In this document: piece after piece, positions 16,576 through 25,062 of the stretch
Numbering within the stretch: the first letter of the stretch is position 1
Layout: every line of letters begins with the position of its first letter
Assembly (NCBI GenBank): GCA_026986775.1
Contig: JALSNX010000001.1
Location: forward strand, 153,504-217,503
From: Caldifarciminota bacterium
GTDB taxonomy: Bacteria > Hydrothermota > Hydrothermia > UBA1063 > CAJXJZ01
Direction of reading: 5' to 3'
Length of the DNA stretch: 64,000 bases
The notes under the pieces: model-generated
Databases searched by the model: none
Told to the model about the DNA's origin: nothing
Seen by the model: the letters and a program-made list of their open reading frames with translations, nothing else
Program-made: the position numbers and the translations under genes

Positions 16576-17571
16576 ATGAAAAAGGCAATTTATGTATTTT
16601 CCAGTGGAACAATTAAAAGAAAGCAAAACACCATATTCTTTCAATCAGAGGACGGAGCGAAAAAATATATTCCTGTAGAGAATACTCGTGAGTTTTACAT
16701 TTTCGGAGAGGTCACAATCAACAAGAAACTCCTTGAATTCTTCTCACAGAAGGAAATACTCTTACATTTTTTCAATTATCACGGCTACTATGTGGGCACA
16801 TACTATCCAAGAGAACATTACAATTCGGGACTTGTCACATTAAAACAGGCAGAACACTATTTAGACGAAGAAAAAAGGATGTATCTTGCCCGAATGTTCG
16901 TAAAAGGAGCAGCGGACAATATCATCAAGGTGCTAAAATACTATGACACAAGAGGGATAGACTTAAAAGACCCCATAGAGAGAATAGAGCATTTAAAATC
17001 AACAATCCAGAACCAGAATACCCCTGAGGAACTTATGGCAATAGAGGGGAATATAAGAGACCTGTATTACGGCACATTTGATACGATAATACAAAACCCC
17101 GACTTCAGTTTTCAGCAAAGGACAAGAAGGCCACCTCAAAACAGGTTAAATGCACTCATAAGCTTTGGCAATCAACTTTTGTATGTGGCAGTTTTGGGTG
17201 AAATTTACAGAACCCACCTTGACCCACGCATAGGGTATCTGCACTCCACAAATCAACGAAGGTTTACTTTAAACCTTGATGTGGCGGAAATATTCAAACC
17301 CGTTATAGTTGACAGGCTCATTTTAAGTTTACTCAATAAGAAAATCATCAGAAAAGAGCATTTTGATGCAAGGCTTGGGGGCATTATTCTAAAAGAAAAC
17401 GGCAGGAAACTGTTTTTAAAAGAATGGGATACCAGAATGCAAACCACAATAAAGCACAAAGGGCTTGGAAGGTCTGTATCTTATCAGAGGCTTATAAGGC
17501 TTGAACTCTATAAACTTGAAAAACATTTCATAGAAGGAAGACCCTACAAACCATATCTGATGAAGTATTAA
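16576..17571 (+). CDS. cas1: Cas1 integrase, type I-B
   Basis: 331 aa, typical type I-B Cas1. Catalytic residues visible are E157 (AIEGNIRDLYY), H223 (LHSTNQRRF) and E238 (LDVAEIFKPVIVDRL). It starts directly after the cas4 stop with GAGGAGG upstream. With Cas2 it inserts new spacers at the leader end of the adjacent array. It is the only cas1 in this window, so the type III modules presumably depend on it for spacers. Confidence 0.96.
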   Translation: MKKAIYVFSSGTIKRKQNTIFFQSEDGAKKYIPVENTREFYIFGEVTINKKLLEFFSQKEILLHFFNYHGYYVGTYYPREHYNSGLVTLKQAEHYLDEEKRMYLARMFVKGAADNIIKVLKYYDTRGIDLKDPIERIEHLKSTIQNQNTPEELMAIEGNIRDLYYGTFDTIIQNPDFSFQQRTRRPPQNRLNALISFGNQLLYVAVLGEIYRTHLDPRIGYLHSTNQRRFTLNLDVAEIFKPVIVDRLILSLLNKKIIRKEHFDARLGGIILKENGRKLFLKEWDTRMQTTIKHKGLGRSVSYQRLIRLELYKLEKHFIEGRPYKPYLMKY

Positions 17572-17573
17572 AA

Positions 17574-17837
17574 ATGTATGTGATAATGGTTTATGACATC
17601 AAAGAAGAGCGGGTCAACAGGGTTTTAAAAACTGCCCGCAAATATCTAACATGGGTGCAGAATTCTGTGCTTGAAGGGGAAATTACAGGTGCACGGCTTG
17701 AAAGTTTAAAGGCAGAACTTAAGGAAATAATAAAAGAGGATGAAGACTCCGTAATATTTTACAAATTAAGGACGACAAAATATTTCCAGAAGGAGATAAT
17801 AGGGCAGGAGAAGGGTGGAGAGGAAGTGTTTTTGTAG
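17574..17837 (+). CDS. cas2: Cas2, type I-B
   Basis: 87 aa, beginning MYVIMVYDIKEERVNRVLKTARKYL. D8 in the VYDI strand is the conserved Cas2 aspartate, followed by the ferredoxin-like fold segment LTWVQNSVLEGEI. It scaffolds the Cas1 dimers during spacer integration. It starts 2 nt after the cas1 stop and is the last cas gene before the leader. Confidence 0.95.
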   Translation: MYVIMVYDIKEERVNRVLKTARKYLTWVQNSVLEGEITGARLESLKAELKEIIKEDEDSVIFYKLRTTKYFQKEIIGQEKGGEEVFL

Positions 17838-18127
17838 AATTTTAAGAAAGAACTGTGAAAGTTGTAGAGAATAGAGCATCTGCAGGGGAAATGTTTGTAT
17901 TAAGGTAGATGCTAAATTCAAAAAACTTTTGCCATAGGTTCATGAAGGAAATTTTCTTTTTACTTCAACCATCGGTAGAGTAAAAATCACGGGGGTACGA
18001 AGTAAACATAAAATTTCACAGAAACCTTGACAGTTCACGGAACCTGCCTCAAACTATTAAAAGTAGCATGGTGATAATTGTTCTTTGATAAAAAGTGCAA
18101 ATAATTGGGGAACAATAACATAAATTG
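17838..18127 (+). promoter_or_regulatory. CRISPR leader region
   Basis: About 290 bp of A/T-rich non-coding DNA between cas2 and the first repeat. No gene is visible. Its side is set by the downstream repeat decay: the damaged repeats are at the far end, so new spacers enter here. A TTGACA lies at 18027-18032, but no good -10 box sits 17 bp away; GATAAT at 18073-18078 is a possible -10 without a clear -35. The array promoter should be here but I cannot place it firmly. Confidence 0.7.
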
Positions 18128-21100
18128 GTTCTGAGCCTACCTAAAAGGGATGGAAACGCGAATGCAGGCACTCCAAACGCTGACATGGTCATTGGTTCTG
18201 AGCCTACCTAAAAGGGATGGAAACACTTTTACTCCGTTGATGAGGTCAACGAGTGCATCCGCGTTCTGAGCCTACCTAAAAGGGATGGAAACGTTTTTGC
18301 GCCTCAAGCGTCCTGCCAGTGGAAACAAGTTCTGAGCCTACCTAAAAGGGATGGAAACCATATAGTTAATCTCTATTCTACCTTTTCTCCGGCGTTCTGA
18401 GCCTACCTAAAAGGGATGGAAACTCAATATGTTTCTTGGTGCGTTTTATCATTTGCAGGTTCTGAGCCTACCTAAAAGGGATGGAAACCTGGTCCCGCTG
18501 CTTCCATACATAGTTACGACCTTTTGTTCTGAGCCTACCTAAAAGGGATGGAAACGGTCTTCCTGCCCTCCAGTAATAGAACCAACAGCATCGTTCTGAG
18601 CCTACCTAAAAGGGATGGAAACGTCTTCAAGGTTGGAGTAAAATAAAAACTGTAAACATGTTCTGAGCCTACCTAAAAGGGATGGAAACCACTTTTGATG
18701 AATAATTCTTTTAATTCTGCGTATTCAGTTCTGAGCCTACCTAAAAGGGATGGAAACTCTTCTAAAGTATTCAAAAAGTAAGTCAATCAGAACAGCGTTC
18801 TGAGCCTACCTAAAAGGGATGGAAACCTCGGTGGTTCACTTCCTGCTTTTCTGGTAAAGGGGTTCTGAGCCTACCTAAAAGGGATGGAAACACCCTTCTG
18901 CCACATAAGAGTCTGTGGCCCTCACAGGTTCTGAGCCTACCTAAAAGGGATGGAAACTAGTCAAAGACTGGAATGGAGAGCAGAACGAGAAGTGGTTCTG
19001 AGCCTACCTAAAAGGGATGGAAACCTGTAAAAGTGTGCGATAAACTCACCTTTGCGGTCAGTTCTGAGCCTACCTAAAAGGGATGGAAACTGATACACAA
19101 AGTGTAAAAACTTATAATGATGGAGTGTTCTGAGCCTACCTAAAAGGGATGGAAACCAGACAGGCGGCCGCAGTACTCTACCTATGGGCCGCGTTCTGAG
19201 CCTACCTAAAAGGGATGGAAACTTTTTTGAACCTTTTGGTCTGCCCCTTTTTCTTTTTTGTTCTGAGCCTACCTAAAAGGGATGGAAACTTTAAAATGGG
19301 GGTATAAAATGGGAAAAAATAAAGAACAGGTTCTGAGCCTACCTAAAAGGGATGGAAACAACTGTAAATAAACAAGGAGGGAAAGATGAACAAGGAGTTC
19401 TGAGCCTACCTAAAAGGGATGGAAACTAGGCTCTGCATTAAGATACTCCTGCATTTTTAGAGGTTCTGAGCCTACCTAAAAGGGATGGAAACTTTTGACA
19501 AAATATCTACTGCCCGCAAAATGTCTGAAGTTCTGAGCCTACCTAAAAGGGATGGAAACAATGCCTTGACTTTCGCTATTGCTACAATTCCAGAGTGTTC
19601 TGAGCCTACCTAAAAGGGATGGAAACTATCCAGGGAAGGCTGAGTGTTTTTTCCCGGCAACAGGTTCTGAGCCTACCTAAAAGGGATGGAAACCTTGAAG
19701 AAGGCGCCCGTATGGTTCTTGAAAAATATGAGGTTCTGAGCCTACCTAAAAGGGATGGAAACCCAGAAACCGTCTATACAGCCCCGAACGACACAGACAC
19801 GTTCTGAGCCTACCTAAAAGGGATGGAAACTCTGGCAAACCCAGTGCTGCAAGTGCATCTTTTTTGCGTTCTGAGCCTACCTAAAAGGGATGGAAACCAC
19901 AATCTTATTGGTGATTGGAAAGAGCAAATAGGGTTCTGAGCCTACCTAAAAGGGATGGAAACCCTTGTGGCATGGACTACGCCTTACAACGCAGCAGGTT
20001 GTTCTGAGCCTACCTAAAAGGGATGGAAACCAAGATACCCCACGCCCATTTTAGAATAGAACTCCGTTCTGAGCCTACCTAAAAGGGATGGAAACCAGGA
20101 TAGGACTTGGAATTTTAGGTTTAAAAAAGAAGTTCTGAGCCTACCTAAAAGGGATGGAAACAATGAATATTATCAGGGTCATAAATGTTTACATTTTCGT
20201 TCTGAGCCTACCTAAAAGGGATGGAAACCGATAAATAGAAATGGGGAACTTTTAAATATTGCTGTTCTGAGCCTACCTAAAAGGGATGGAAACCTTTCCC
20301 CTCTTCAAACATAATTTGTATATATCTACGTTCTGAGCCTACCTAAAAGGGATGGAAACAGAAGTCATTTTGTGTTACATCAAAATAGGATTGACGTTCT
20401 GAGCCTACCTAAAAGGGATGGAAACCTCGATTGATTGGTCGGGTCGCTGGTGGGGGTATCGTGTTCTGAGCCTACCTAAAAGGGATGGAAACTTCTTTTC
20501 CATATTTTTAAACCCCCTTTAAATAAATGTTCTGAGCCTACCTAAAAGGGATGGAAACAAAAAGATAAAAAATACTATTTAAAAATTAAATCTTAGTTCT
20601 GAGCCTACCTAAAAGGGATGGAAACTTGAAAAATATAGATATGGGTTTTACAAGGTATTCGCCGTTCTGAGCCTACCTAAAAGGGATGGAAACTCAGAAA
20701 CAGGACGAGCGATAAGTTCATGGTATCGGGTTCTGAGCCTACCTAAAAGGGATGGAAACTAACTTGCCGGTGCACTGTTTGAAAAACGAAGTACCAGTTC
20801 TGAGCCTACCTAAAAGGGATGGAAACCGAAAAAAACACAGGACAACACAAAGAGCGGAGACGGGTTCTGAGCCTACCTAAAAGGGATGGAAACTACTTTT
20901 GATGAAATAAAATCATATGTTAAAGTGGTGTTCTGAGCCTACCTAAAAGGGATGGAAACTCAATTTTTAATAGATGACCTTGAAAGCATTAAAGAAAGTT
21001 CTGAGCCTACCTAAAAGGGATGGAAACAAGTTTTCCGAAAAGATAAATCCTGCTTACTTTCGTGGTTCTGAGCCTACCTAAAAGGGATGGAAACTCAGGT

Positions 21101-21493
21101 TTTTCATATGTGTACCTGAATCCCTTTGTGGTTCTGAGCCTACCTAAAAGGGATGGAAACTTCTCTTTATTCTTCTGCGGGTTTTCAAGGTCTGCTGTTC
21201 TGAGCCTACCTAAAAGGGATGGAAACTAATATAGGTATGGCAATAATAACAGAGGTAAAGGCGTTCTGAGCCTACCTAAAAGGGATGGAAACCAGGATAA
21301 ATTTTATATTGTGGTAAAGATTTACTATTGTTCTGAGCCTACCTAAAAGGGATGGAAACCAGGATAAATTTTATATTGTGGTAAAGATTTACTATTGTTC
21401 TGAGCCTACCTAAAAGGGATGGAAACCAAAAGCAGGGCTTGAAGATGCAGAGAGGCAATATTTGTTCTGAGCCTACCTAAAAGGGATGGAAAT
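18128..21493 (+). CRISPR. CRISPR array, 51 repeats of 30 nt and 50 spacers
   Basis: The repeat begins GTTCTGAGCCTACC and ends AAAGGGATGGAAAC (30 nt). I count 51 copies, from 18128-18157 to 21464-21493, identical except the last, whose final C is T. Spacers are mostly 35-40 nt. The 3' end ATGGAAAC would give an 8-nt crRNA 5' tag of the type used by type I-B and III complexes. Spacers 21293-21329 and 21360-21396 are identical, a duplicated spacer-repeat unit near the old end. The leader is on the left next to cas2. With Cmr, Csm and Cascade in the same locus, this array may feed all three. Confidence 0.98.
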
Positions 21494-21529
21494 GCGAGTT
21501 TTTCACATATATATCAAAATAGGCCCGTG

Positions 21530-21555
21530 GTTCGGAGCCTACTTAAGGGACAAAA
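21530..21555 (+). repeat. Eroded CRISPR repeat beyond the array end
   Basis: GTTCGGAGCCTACTTAAGGG at 21530-21549 matches the start of the array repeat with two substitutions and a two-base deletion, followed by a poorly matching end. It lies 36 nt after the last good repeat, one spacer length away. It is most simply a decayed terminal repeat, confirming that the trailer is on this side. Confidence 0.75.
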
Positions 21556-21568
21556 GCAGTATCAATAA

Positions 21569-22058
21569 GCGGAAGGTGTATCTTTCACAGGACCTTCTGG
21601 GTGGGTTCCTGGAAGCCATGAGGAAATTAAGGGACAATGTGCACTATCTTTGGATGAGGAGCGGGCTATTAAGAATCTATGGCATGAGATCATACACGGG
21701 CAGACGCCTGTGTATGGGACTCTCAGTATCCAGGAAAAAAATTATTGAAACTTTTGTGGAAATGCTCGCAAGAACCACATATGGTAACTTTATTGAGTAT
21801 CTTGGCTACCCGACCACAAGGCTAAAACACGCAAATACACTCCTTTTTGATTCTTACGGTGGTAGAGAAGCAGGAGAATTGATAAGAATTCTCAAGTCTA
21901 ATTATGCGGGTGATTTTGACTTGATTATAAGGGCACTCGGGGAAACAATACGGGGTTATCCTGAGTATAAGTGGTTCGATGTGTTTACAAATAAAATGGG
22001 TGTTATTATTGGTGAAAATAGTGCAAGAGAGGTGTTAAATGAGGCACTTATGCTCTAA
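21569..22058 (+). pseudogene. Frameshifted phage-like gene remnant (head-morphogenesis-like?)
   Basis: In one frame 21569-21739 encodes ALSLDEERAIKNLWHEIIHG and ends at TGA. In the next frame, to the TAA at 22056, follow KIIETFVEMLARTTYGNF and LKHANTLLFDSYGG. Removing one A from the seven-A run at 21735-21741 joins them into one protein, ...SIQEKIIETFVEML.... The combination of LWHEI-H and a later E-F-x-E-x-x-AR-TY-x-F segment recalls SPP1 gp7/Mu F-type phage minor head proteins; this is a tentative family guess. The 5' end is lost in the CRISPR trailer (in-frame stop at 21566). The uninterrupted 190-codon frame from ATG 21486 starts inside a CRISPR repeat, so its first part is not a real gene. 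Confidence 0.45.
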
Positions 22059-22302
22059 TTTTCTCTGCTTTTTCAAAAGGGTAATAGAGGTAGTGCTCAA
22101 ATATGGATTGGTCACTATCAGTAAGTTTGGGGAAATATTCACGAGCTTTTTCTCTCTTACCAAGTTTGCAATAAAGGAGCATAATCAAAAGATAATGATT
22201 TTCCTGTGGAAGTTTATCAAATTTATCTATCCATTCGGGAGCATGTTTTCGCATAAACTCATCAGCAGTCTTTTTATCCACATGGTCATAAATTGTTTCC
22301 AT
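22048..22302 (-). CDS. Small hypothetical protein
   Basis: 84-aa frame on the - strand, beginning METIYDHVDKKTADEFMRKH, with balanced amino-acid composition and a helical, TPR-like look (LLYCKLGKREKAREYFPKL). It overlaps the end of the phage-like remnant by 11 nt tail to tail. No clear ribosome binding site precedes the ATG. The + strand frame over the same bases is poor in charged residues and looks like a shadow, which favours this strand. Not recognised; it may belong to the same remnant of foreign DNA. Confidence 0.4.
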   Translation of the reverse strand: METIYDHVDKKTADEFMRKHAPEWIDKFDKLPQENHYLLIMLLYCKLGKREKAREYFPKLTDSDQSIFEHYLYYPFEKAEKIRA

Positions 22303-22368
22303 GGTTTTATTATGTTATGTGCTGGATGAACTGTCAGGCAGGTTATTTGTATTTGCCTCAATTTTTCT

Positions 22369-22397
22369 TTGACAGTTCCCATGATGCGGATTATAAT
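22369..22397 (+). promoter_or_regulatory. Consensus promoter of the xdhC-deaminase operon
   Basis: TTGACA at 22369-22374 and TATAAT at 22392-22397, separated by exactly 17 bp, 22 bp before the first gene's start codon. No other promoter of this quality is seen before 27899, so the six following genes are probably one transcript. Confidence 0.85.
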
Positions 22398-22418
22398 TTT
22401 TTAAAATAGGAGGATGTG

Positions 22419-23057
22419 ATGGTGAAAAGGAACACAGTTGTTAGTATCATGGTAATAGGATCTTTATGGGGTATGGCAGAGGCTACCCTGGGTTATCTGG
22501 CACACGTAATTTCATTATTCACATTCTACGGTGTATCTGGAATGCTCATGAGTGCTGTTGCCCTTTATTTTATGCGTATGGCTGTTAAAACTACCCAAAA
22601 GACATCATCTATTTTCTATGTTTCTATAATAGCCGCTTCAATAAAACTCTTTGACCTCTTTTTGCCGTTCTTACCTGTTACTAAAACTATTAATCCTGCG
22701 ATTGCTATTCTTGCGGAAGGTCTTGCAGTAACCGTAGCATATAATGTATTTTTCTCCAGTAAAAAGTTTTTTTCAGCCGCTCTTTTCACAGGTATTGGAT
22801 GGAGAGTCCTTTATACTGCCAAAATTGCGTTGCTCGGTATAATATTTACGGGCTCTTATAGTCTACCAGTCCCAGCACTCAATTATGTGCTTTCTTTTAT
22901 TATAGCTCAGGGAATTCTTAATGGGCTTATCCTCTATCCTGTGTTTAAAACTGAAAAAATCTATGAACTTAAAGGAGAACTGGCATACCGTCCGGAGTTT
23001 GCTATTATTTCTGTTGCCCTCGCTGTATCCTTTGAGCTTTTGTCCCGAATAGTCTGA
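22419..23057 (+). CDS. Integral membrane protein of unknown function
   Basis: About 212 aa with roughly six hydrophobic segments (for example VVSIMVIGSLWGMAEATLGYL, MLMSAVALYFM, FAIISVALAVSFELL). AGGAGG at 22408-22413 is 5 nt from ATG 22419; a GTG at 22416 is in frame but too close. No family recognised. As the first gene of an operon with xdhC and a purine-type deaminase, it could be a substrate-specific transport component (S-component-like) for a purine, cofactor or metal. That role is inference from context only. Confidence 0.8.
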   Translation: MVKRNTVVSIMVIGSLWGMAEATLGYLAHVISLFTFYGVSGMLMSAVALYFMRMAVKTTQKTSSIFYVSIIAASIKLFDLFLPFLPVTKTINPAIAILAEGLAVTVAYNVFFSSKKFFSAALFTGIGWRVLYTAKIALLGIIFTGSYSLPVPALNYVLSFIIAQGILNGLILYPVFKTEKIYELKGELAYRPEFAIISVALAVSFELLSRIV

Positions 23058-23067
23058 TAAAGAAAAT

Positions 23068-23781
23068 ATGCACCTTCTTTCCCTTCTGGTGGGTGAGGTA
23101 AAACCTCGCCCCGTTTTTTTTGTAGGCATAGGATATTTTGATACCCTTGTTATATCTGAAAAAGGCGCCGGTCTTTCAAGTACAATGCGTCCTGAAACAA
23201 AAAGGCATCAACCTGTTCGGGATGCTGGAGTTCTTACGGAAAAATCTTTAAGAGAACTTGCTGAATACGTATTTTCTGATAATCCTCTTGAAGTATCCAT
23301 TGGAATGGCCGCAATAAATGCATCAATCTCCATACCCGCTGAATTTGTTGAGAAAAATGCGAGGGATATTATTATTGAGAAGGGTAAGGGAAAAACTGTT
23401 GGCATTATAGGCCACTTCCCATTTGTTAATGAGGTTAAAAACAGAGTGGGCAAATTGTATGTGTTTGAAAAATCGCCGAAAGAAGGGGATATTACAGAAA
23501 ACAAGATACCTGAACTTCTCTCTCAATGTGACGTTGTTGCCATTACAGGGATGAGCATTATGAACGGGAGTTTTGAGTTTGTTCTTGAACATACAAGGAA
23601 TGATGCTTTCAAAATCGTACTGGGACCATCAACCCCTCTTACTCCCCGTTTGTTTGAAATGGGGATAGATGCTGTTTCGGGCACTATTGTTGAAAACCCG
23701 CAAATAGTGAAAAAATACGTTCTTGAAGGTGCACCTTTCAAGCATATAAAAGGCATAAAACTGATTACAATCTTTAGATAA
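23068..23781 (+). CDS. DUF4213/DUF364 protein (putative heavy-metal chelation domain)
   Basis: 237 aa. The N-terminal part VGIGYFDTLVISEKGAGLSS followed by NPLEVSIGMAAINASI resembles the DUF4213 enolase-like N-terminal domain. The rest, with TVGIIGHFPFVNEV, CDVVAITGMSIMNGSFE and FKIVLGPSTPLTP, resembles the DUF364 Rossmann-like domain. Such proteins are often encoded near molybdenum or metal-cofactor genes. It lies 10 nt after the membrane-protein gene and 1 nt before xdhC. Function is unproven; a role in metal or cofactor handling is a guess from the family name and neighbours. Confidence 0.72.
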   Translation: MHLLSLLVGEVKPRPVFFVGIGYFDTLVISEKGAGLSSTMRPETKRHQPVRDAGVLTEKSLRELAEYVFSDNPLEVSIGMAAINASISIPAEFVEKNARDIIIEKGKGKTVGIIGHFPFVNEVKNRVGKLYVFEKSPKEGDITENKIPELLSQCDVVAITGMSIMNGSFEFVLEHTRNDAFKIVLGPSTPLTPRLFEMGIDAVSGTIVENPQIVKKYVLEGAPFKHIKGIKLITIFR

Positions 23782-23782
23782 C

Positions 23783-24598
23783 ATGCACGAAGAGATTTAC
23801 GAGGCCATTTTAAATGCAAAAAGAGAAGGAAAAGGATGTGTACTTGTAACTGTTGTTGATAAGAAGGGCTCAGGCCCTGCAAGGCAGGGTGGTAAAATGC
23901 TGATTACTGAAGATGGCCGACATATTGGAACCATAGGAGGTGGAAGTCTTGAGCAGATTGCCATTAAAAGGGCTTTATCTGTCATGAAAACACGGAAGCC
24001 TCTTCTTGAAAAATATAACCTTAATGAAAAAGGGAATGGTATAGTTTTAAGTGATATGGTCTGTGGAGGGAATGTTATGGTGTTCTATGAGTACGTGGGA
24101 GCAGGTTATCCTGTTTATGTTTTTGGTGCTGGACATGTGGGAAAACACGTTATTGAACTCATAAATAATATGGATTTCTATGTGCATGCCATAGACCCCA
24201 GAAAGGAATTTGTGGCGGACTTACCAGAAGGCGTTAAAATACACAATACTGGATATACTGATTTTTTTAAAAGCTCCCCACGCCTTCAGGATTCATTTGT
24301 TTTCGTTGCAACCCCAAATCATCATTCTGACCTTGAGGTGCTGAAAGGCATCTACTCCCAAAAGGAAGTTCCCTTATATGTGGGGCTTTTAGCATCAAAG
24401 AAAAAGGCGAAAACCATTATTGAGGAGTTGAAAGCAGAATTCGGGGATATTTCTCTTTCAAATCTCTATACTCCATGTGGACTGGATATTGGTGGAGACA
24501 CGCCGTTTGAGATTGCGCTTTCTGTGGTTTCCGAAATTCTGGGGATAAAAAATAAAAAGGACAATCTTCCACATAAAAGAATGACATGGTATATCTGA
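23783..24598 (+). CDS. xdhC: XdhC/CoxI family molybdenum-hydroxylase maturation protein
   Basis: 271 aa. The N-terminal XdhC/CoxI domain has VTVVDKKGSGPARQGGKML and GTIGGGSLEQ. The C-terminal Rossmann domain has VYVFGAGHVGKHV near residue 115 and ends TPCGLDIGGDTPFEIALSVVSEIL. XdhC-type proteins bind molybdenum cofactor and help sulfurate and insert it into xanthine dehydrogenase-like enzymes. No xanthine dehydrogenase subunit is in the window, so the client must be encoded elsewhere. It overlaps the next gene by 13 nt. Confidence 0.9.
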   Translation: MHEEIYEAILNAKREGKGCVLVTVVDKKGSGPARQGGKMLITEDGRHIGTIGGGSLEQIAIKRALSVMKTRKPLLEKYNLNEKGNGIVLSDMVCGGNVMVFYEYVGAGYPVYVFGAGHVGKHVIELINNMDFYVHAIDPRKEFVADLPEGVKIHNTGYTDFFKSSPRLQDSFVFVATPNHHSDLEVLKGIYSQKEVPLYVGLLASKKKAKTIIEELKAEFGDISLSNLYTPCGLDIGGDTPFEIALSVVSEILGIKNKKDNLPHKRMTWYI

Positions 24599-25059
24599 TA
24601 ACAGGCCCGCGCAACTCCGGTAAGACCACAAAACTTCTTGCTCTGTTTAAACGATACAAAGGTGGCGGTATAGCGAGTGTAAAGGGGAAAATGGATGCTT
24701 ATGAATTTTATAGAATGGTATTTCTGGGAAGTGCACAATCTCCTGTGCTTTTAGCCACTGAGAATCCTCTCTATGCTGATAAAAAAGGATTCTTCCCCTT
24801 TAAAAGGTTCTATTTCAGTGAATCCACCTTTAAAAAAGGTCATCTTTACATTACTCAACTTATTGCCCTTTCTGTTTCACCTATTTTCCTGGATGAAGTC
24901 GGGCAACTTGAGTTAAAGGGTATGGGTTTTCATGACATTTGCTTTAAACTTATGGGGCTACAGAGTGATGTTTACATAACTGTAAGGGATACAAATCTTT
25001 ACGAATTTTTAAAGGTGTTTAGACCGAAAAACTATGAAATTTTAGAAAAAGGGGAGTAA
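24586..25059 (+). CDS. Small P-loop NTPase (THEP1-like)
   Basis: 157 aa. Walker A is GPRNSGKTTKL at residues 7-17 and Walker B is PIFLDEVGQLELKGMGF. The compact size and the DEVGQLE-G form resemble THEP1/DUF2478-type nucleoside-triphosphatases, which recur next to molybdenum and tungsten enzyme genes. It overlaps xdhC by 13 nt and precedes the PLP enzyme by 3 nt. It may be a GTPase or ATPase in cofactor processing; the exact substrate is unknown. Confidence 0.72.
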   Translation: MVYLITGPRNSGKTTKLLALFKRYKGGGIASVKGKMDAYEFYRMVFLGSAQSPVLLATENPLYADKKGFFPFKRFYFSESTFKKGHLYITQLIALSVSPIFLDEVGQLELKGMGFHDICFKLMGLQSDVYITVRDTNLYEFLKVFRPKNYEILEKGE

Positions 25060-25062
25060 GCT

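Noticed and set aside
18027..18060. TTGACA in the CRISPR leader as the array promoter
   Set aside because: No acceptable -10 box at 16-18 bp spacing; left inside the general leader entry.
19619..19807. 62-codon ORF inside the CRISPR array
   Set aside because: It is built from repeat and spacer sequence (the peptide repeats LSLPKRDGN), so it is not a gene.
21486..21568. First part of the 190-codon ORF starting at ATG 21486
   Set aside because: The start lies inside a CRISPR repeat and this portion spans the last spacer and the eroded repeat; only the later part resembles a protein family.
22039..22329. 96-codon ORF on the + strand
   Set aside because: Poor in charged residues and rich in Phe/Ile/Ser; looks like a shadow of the - strand 84-aa frame.
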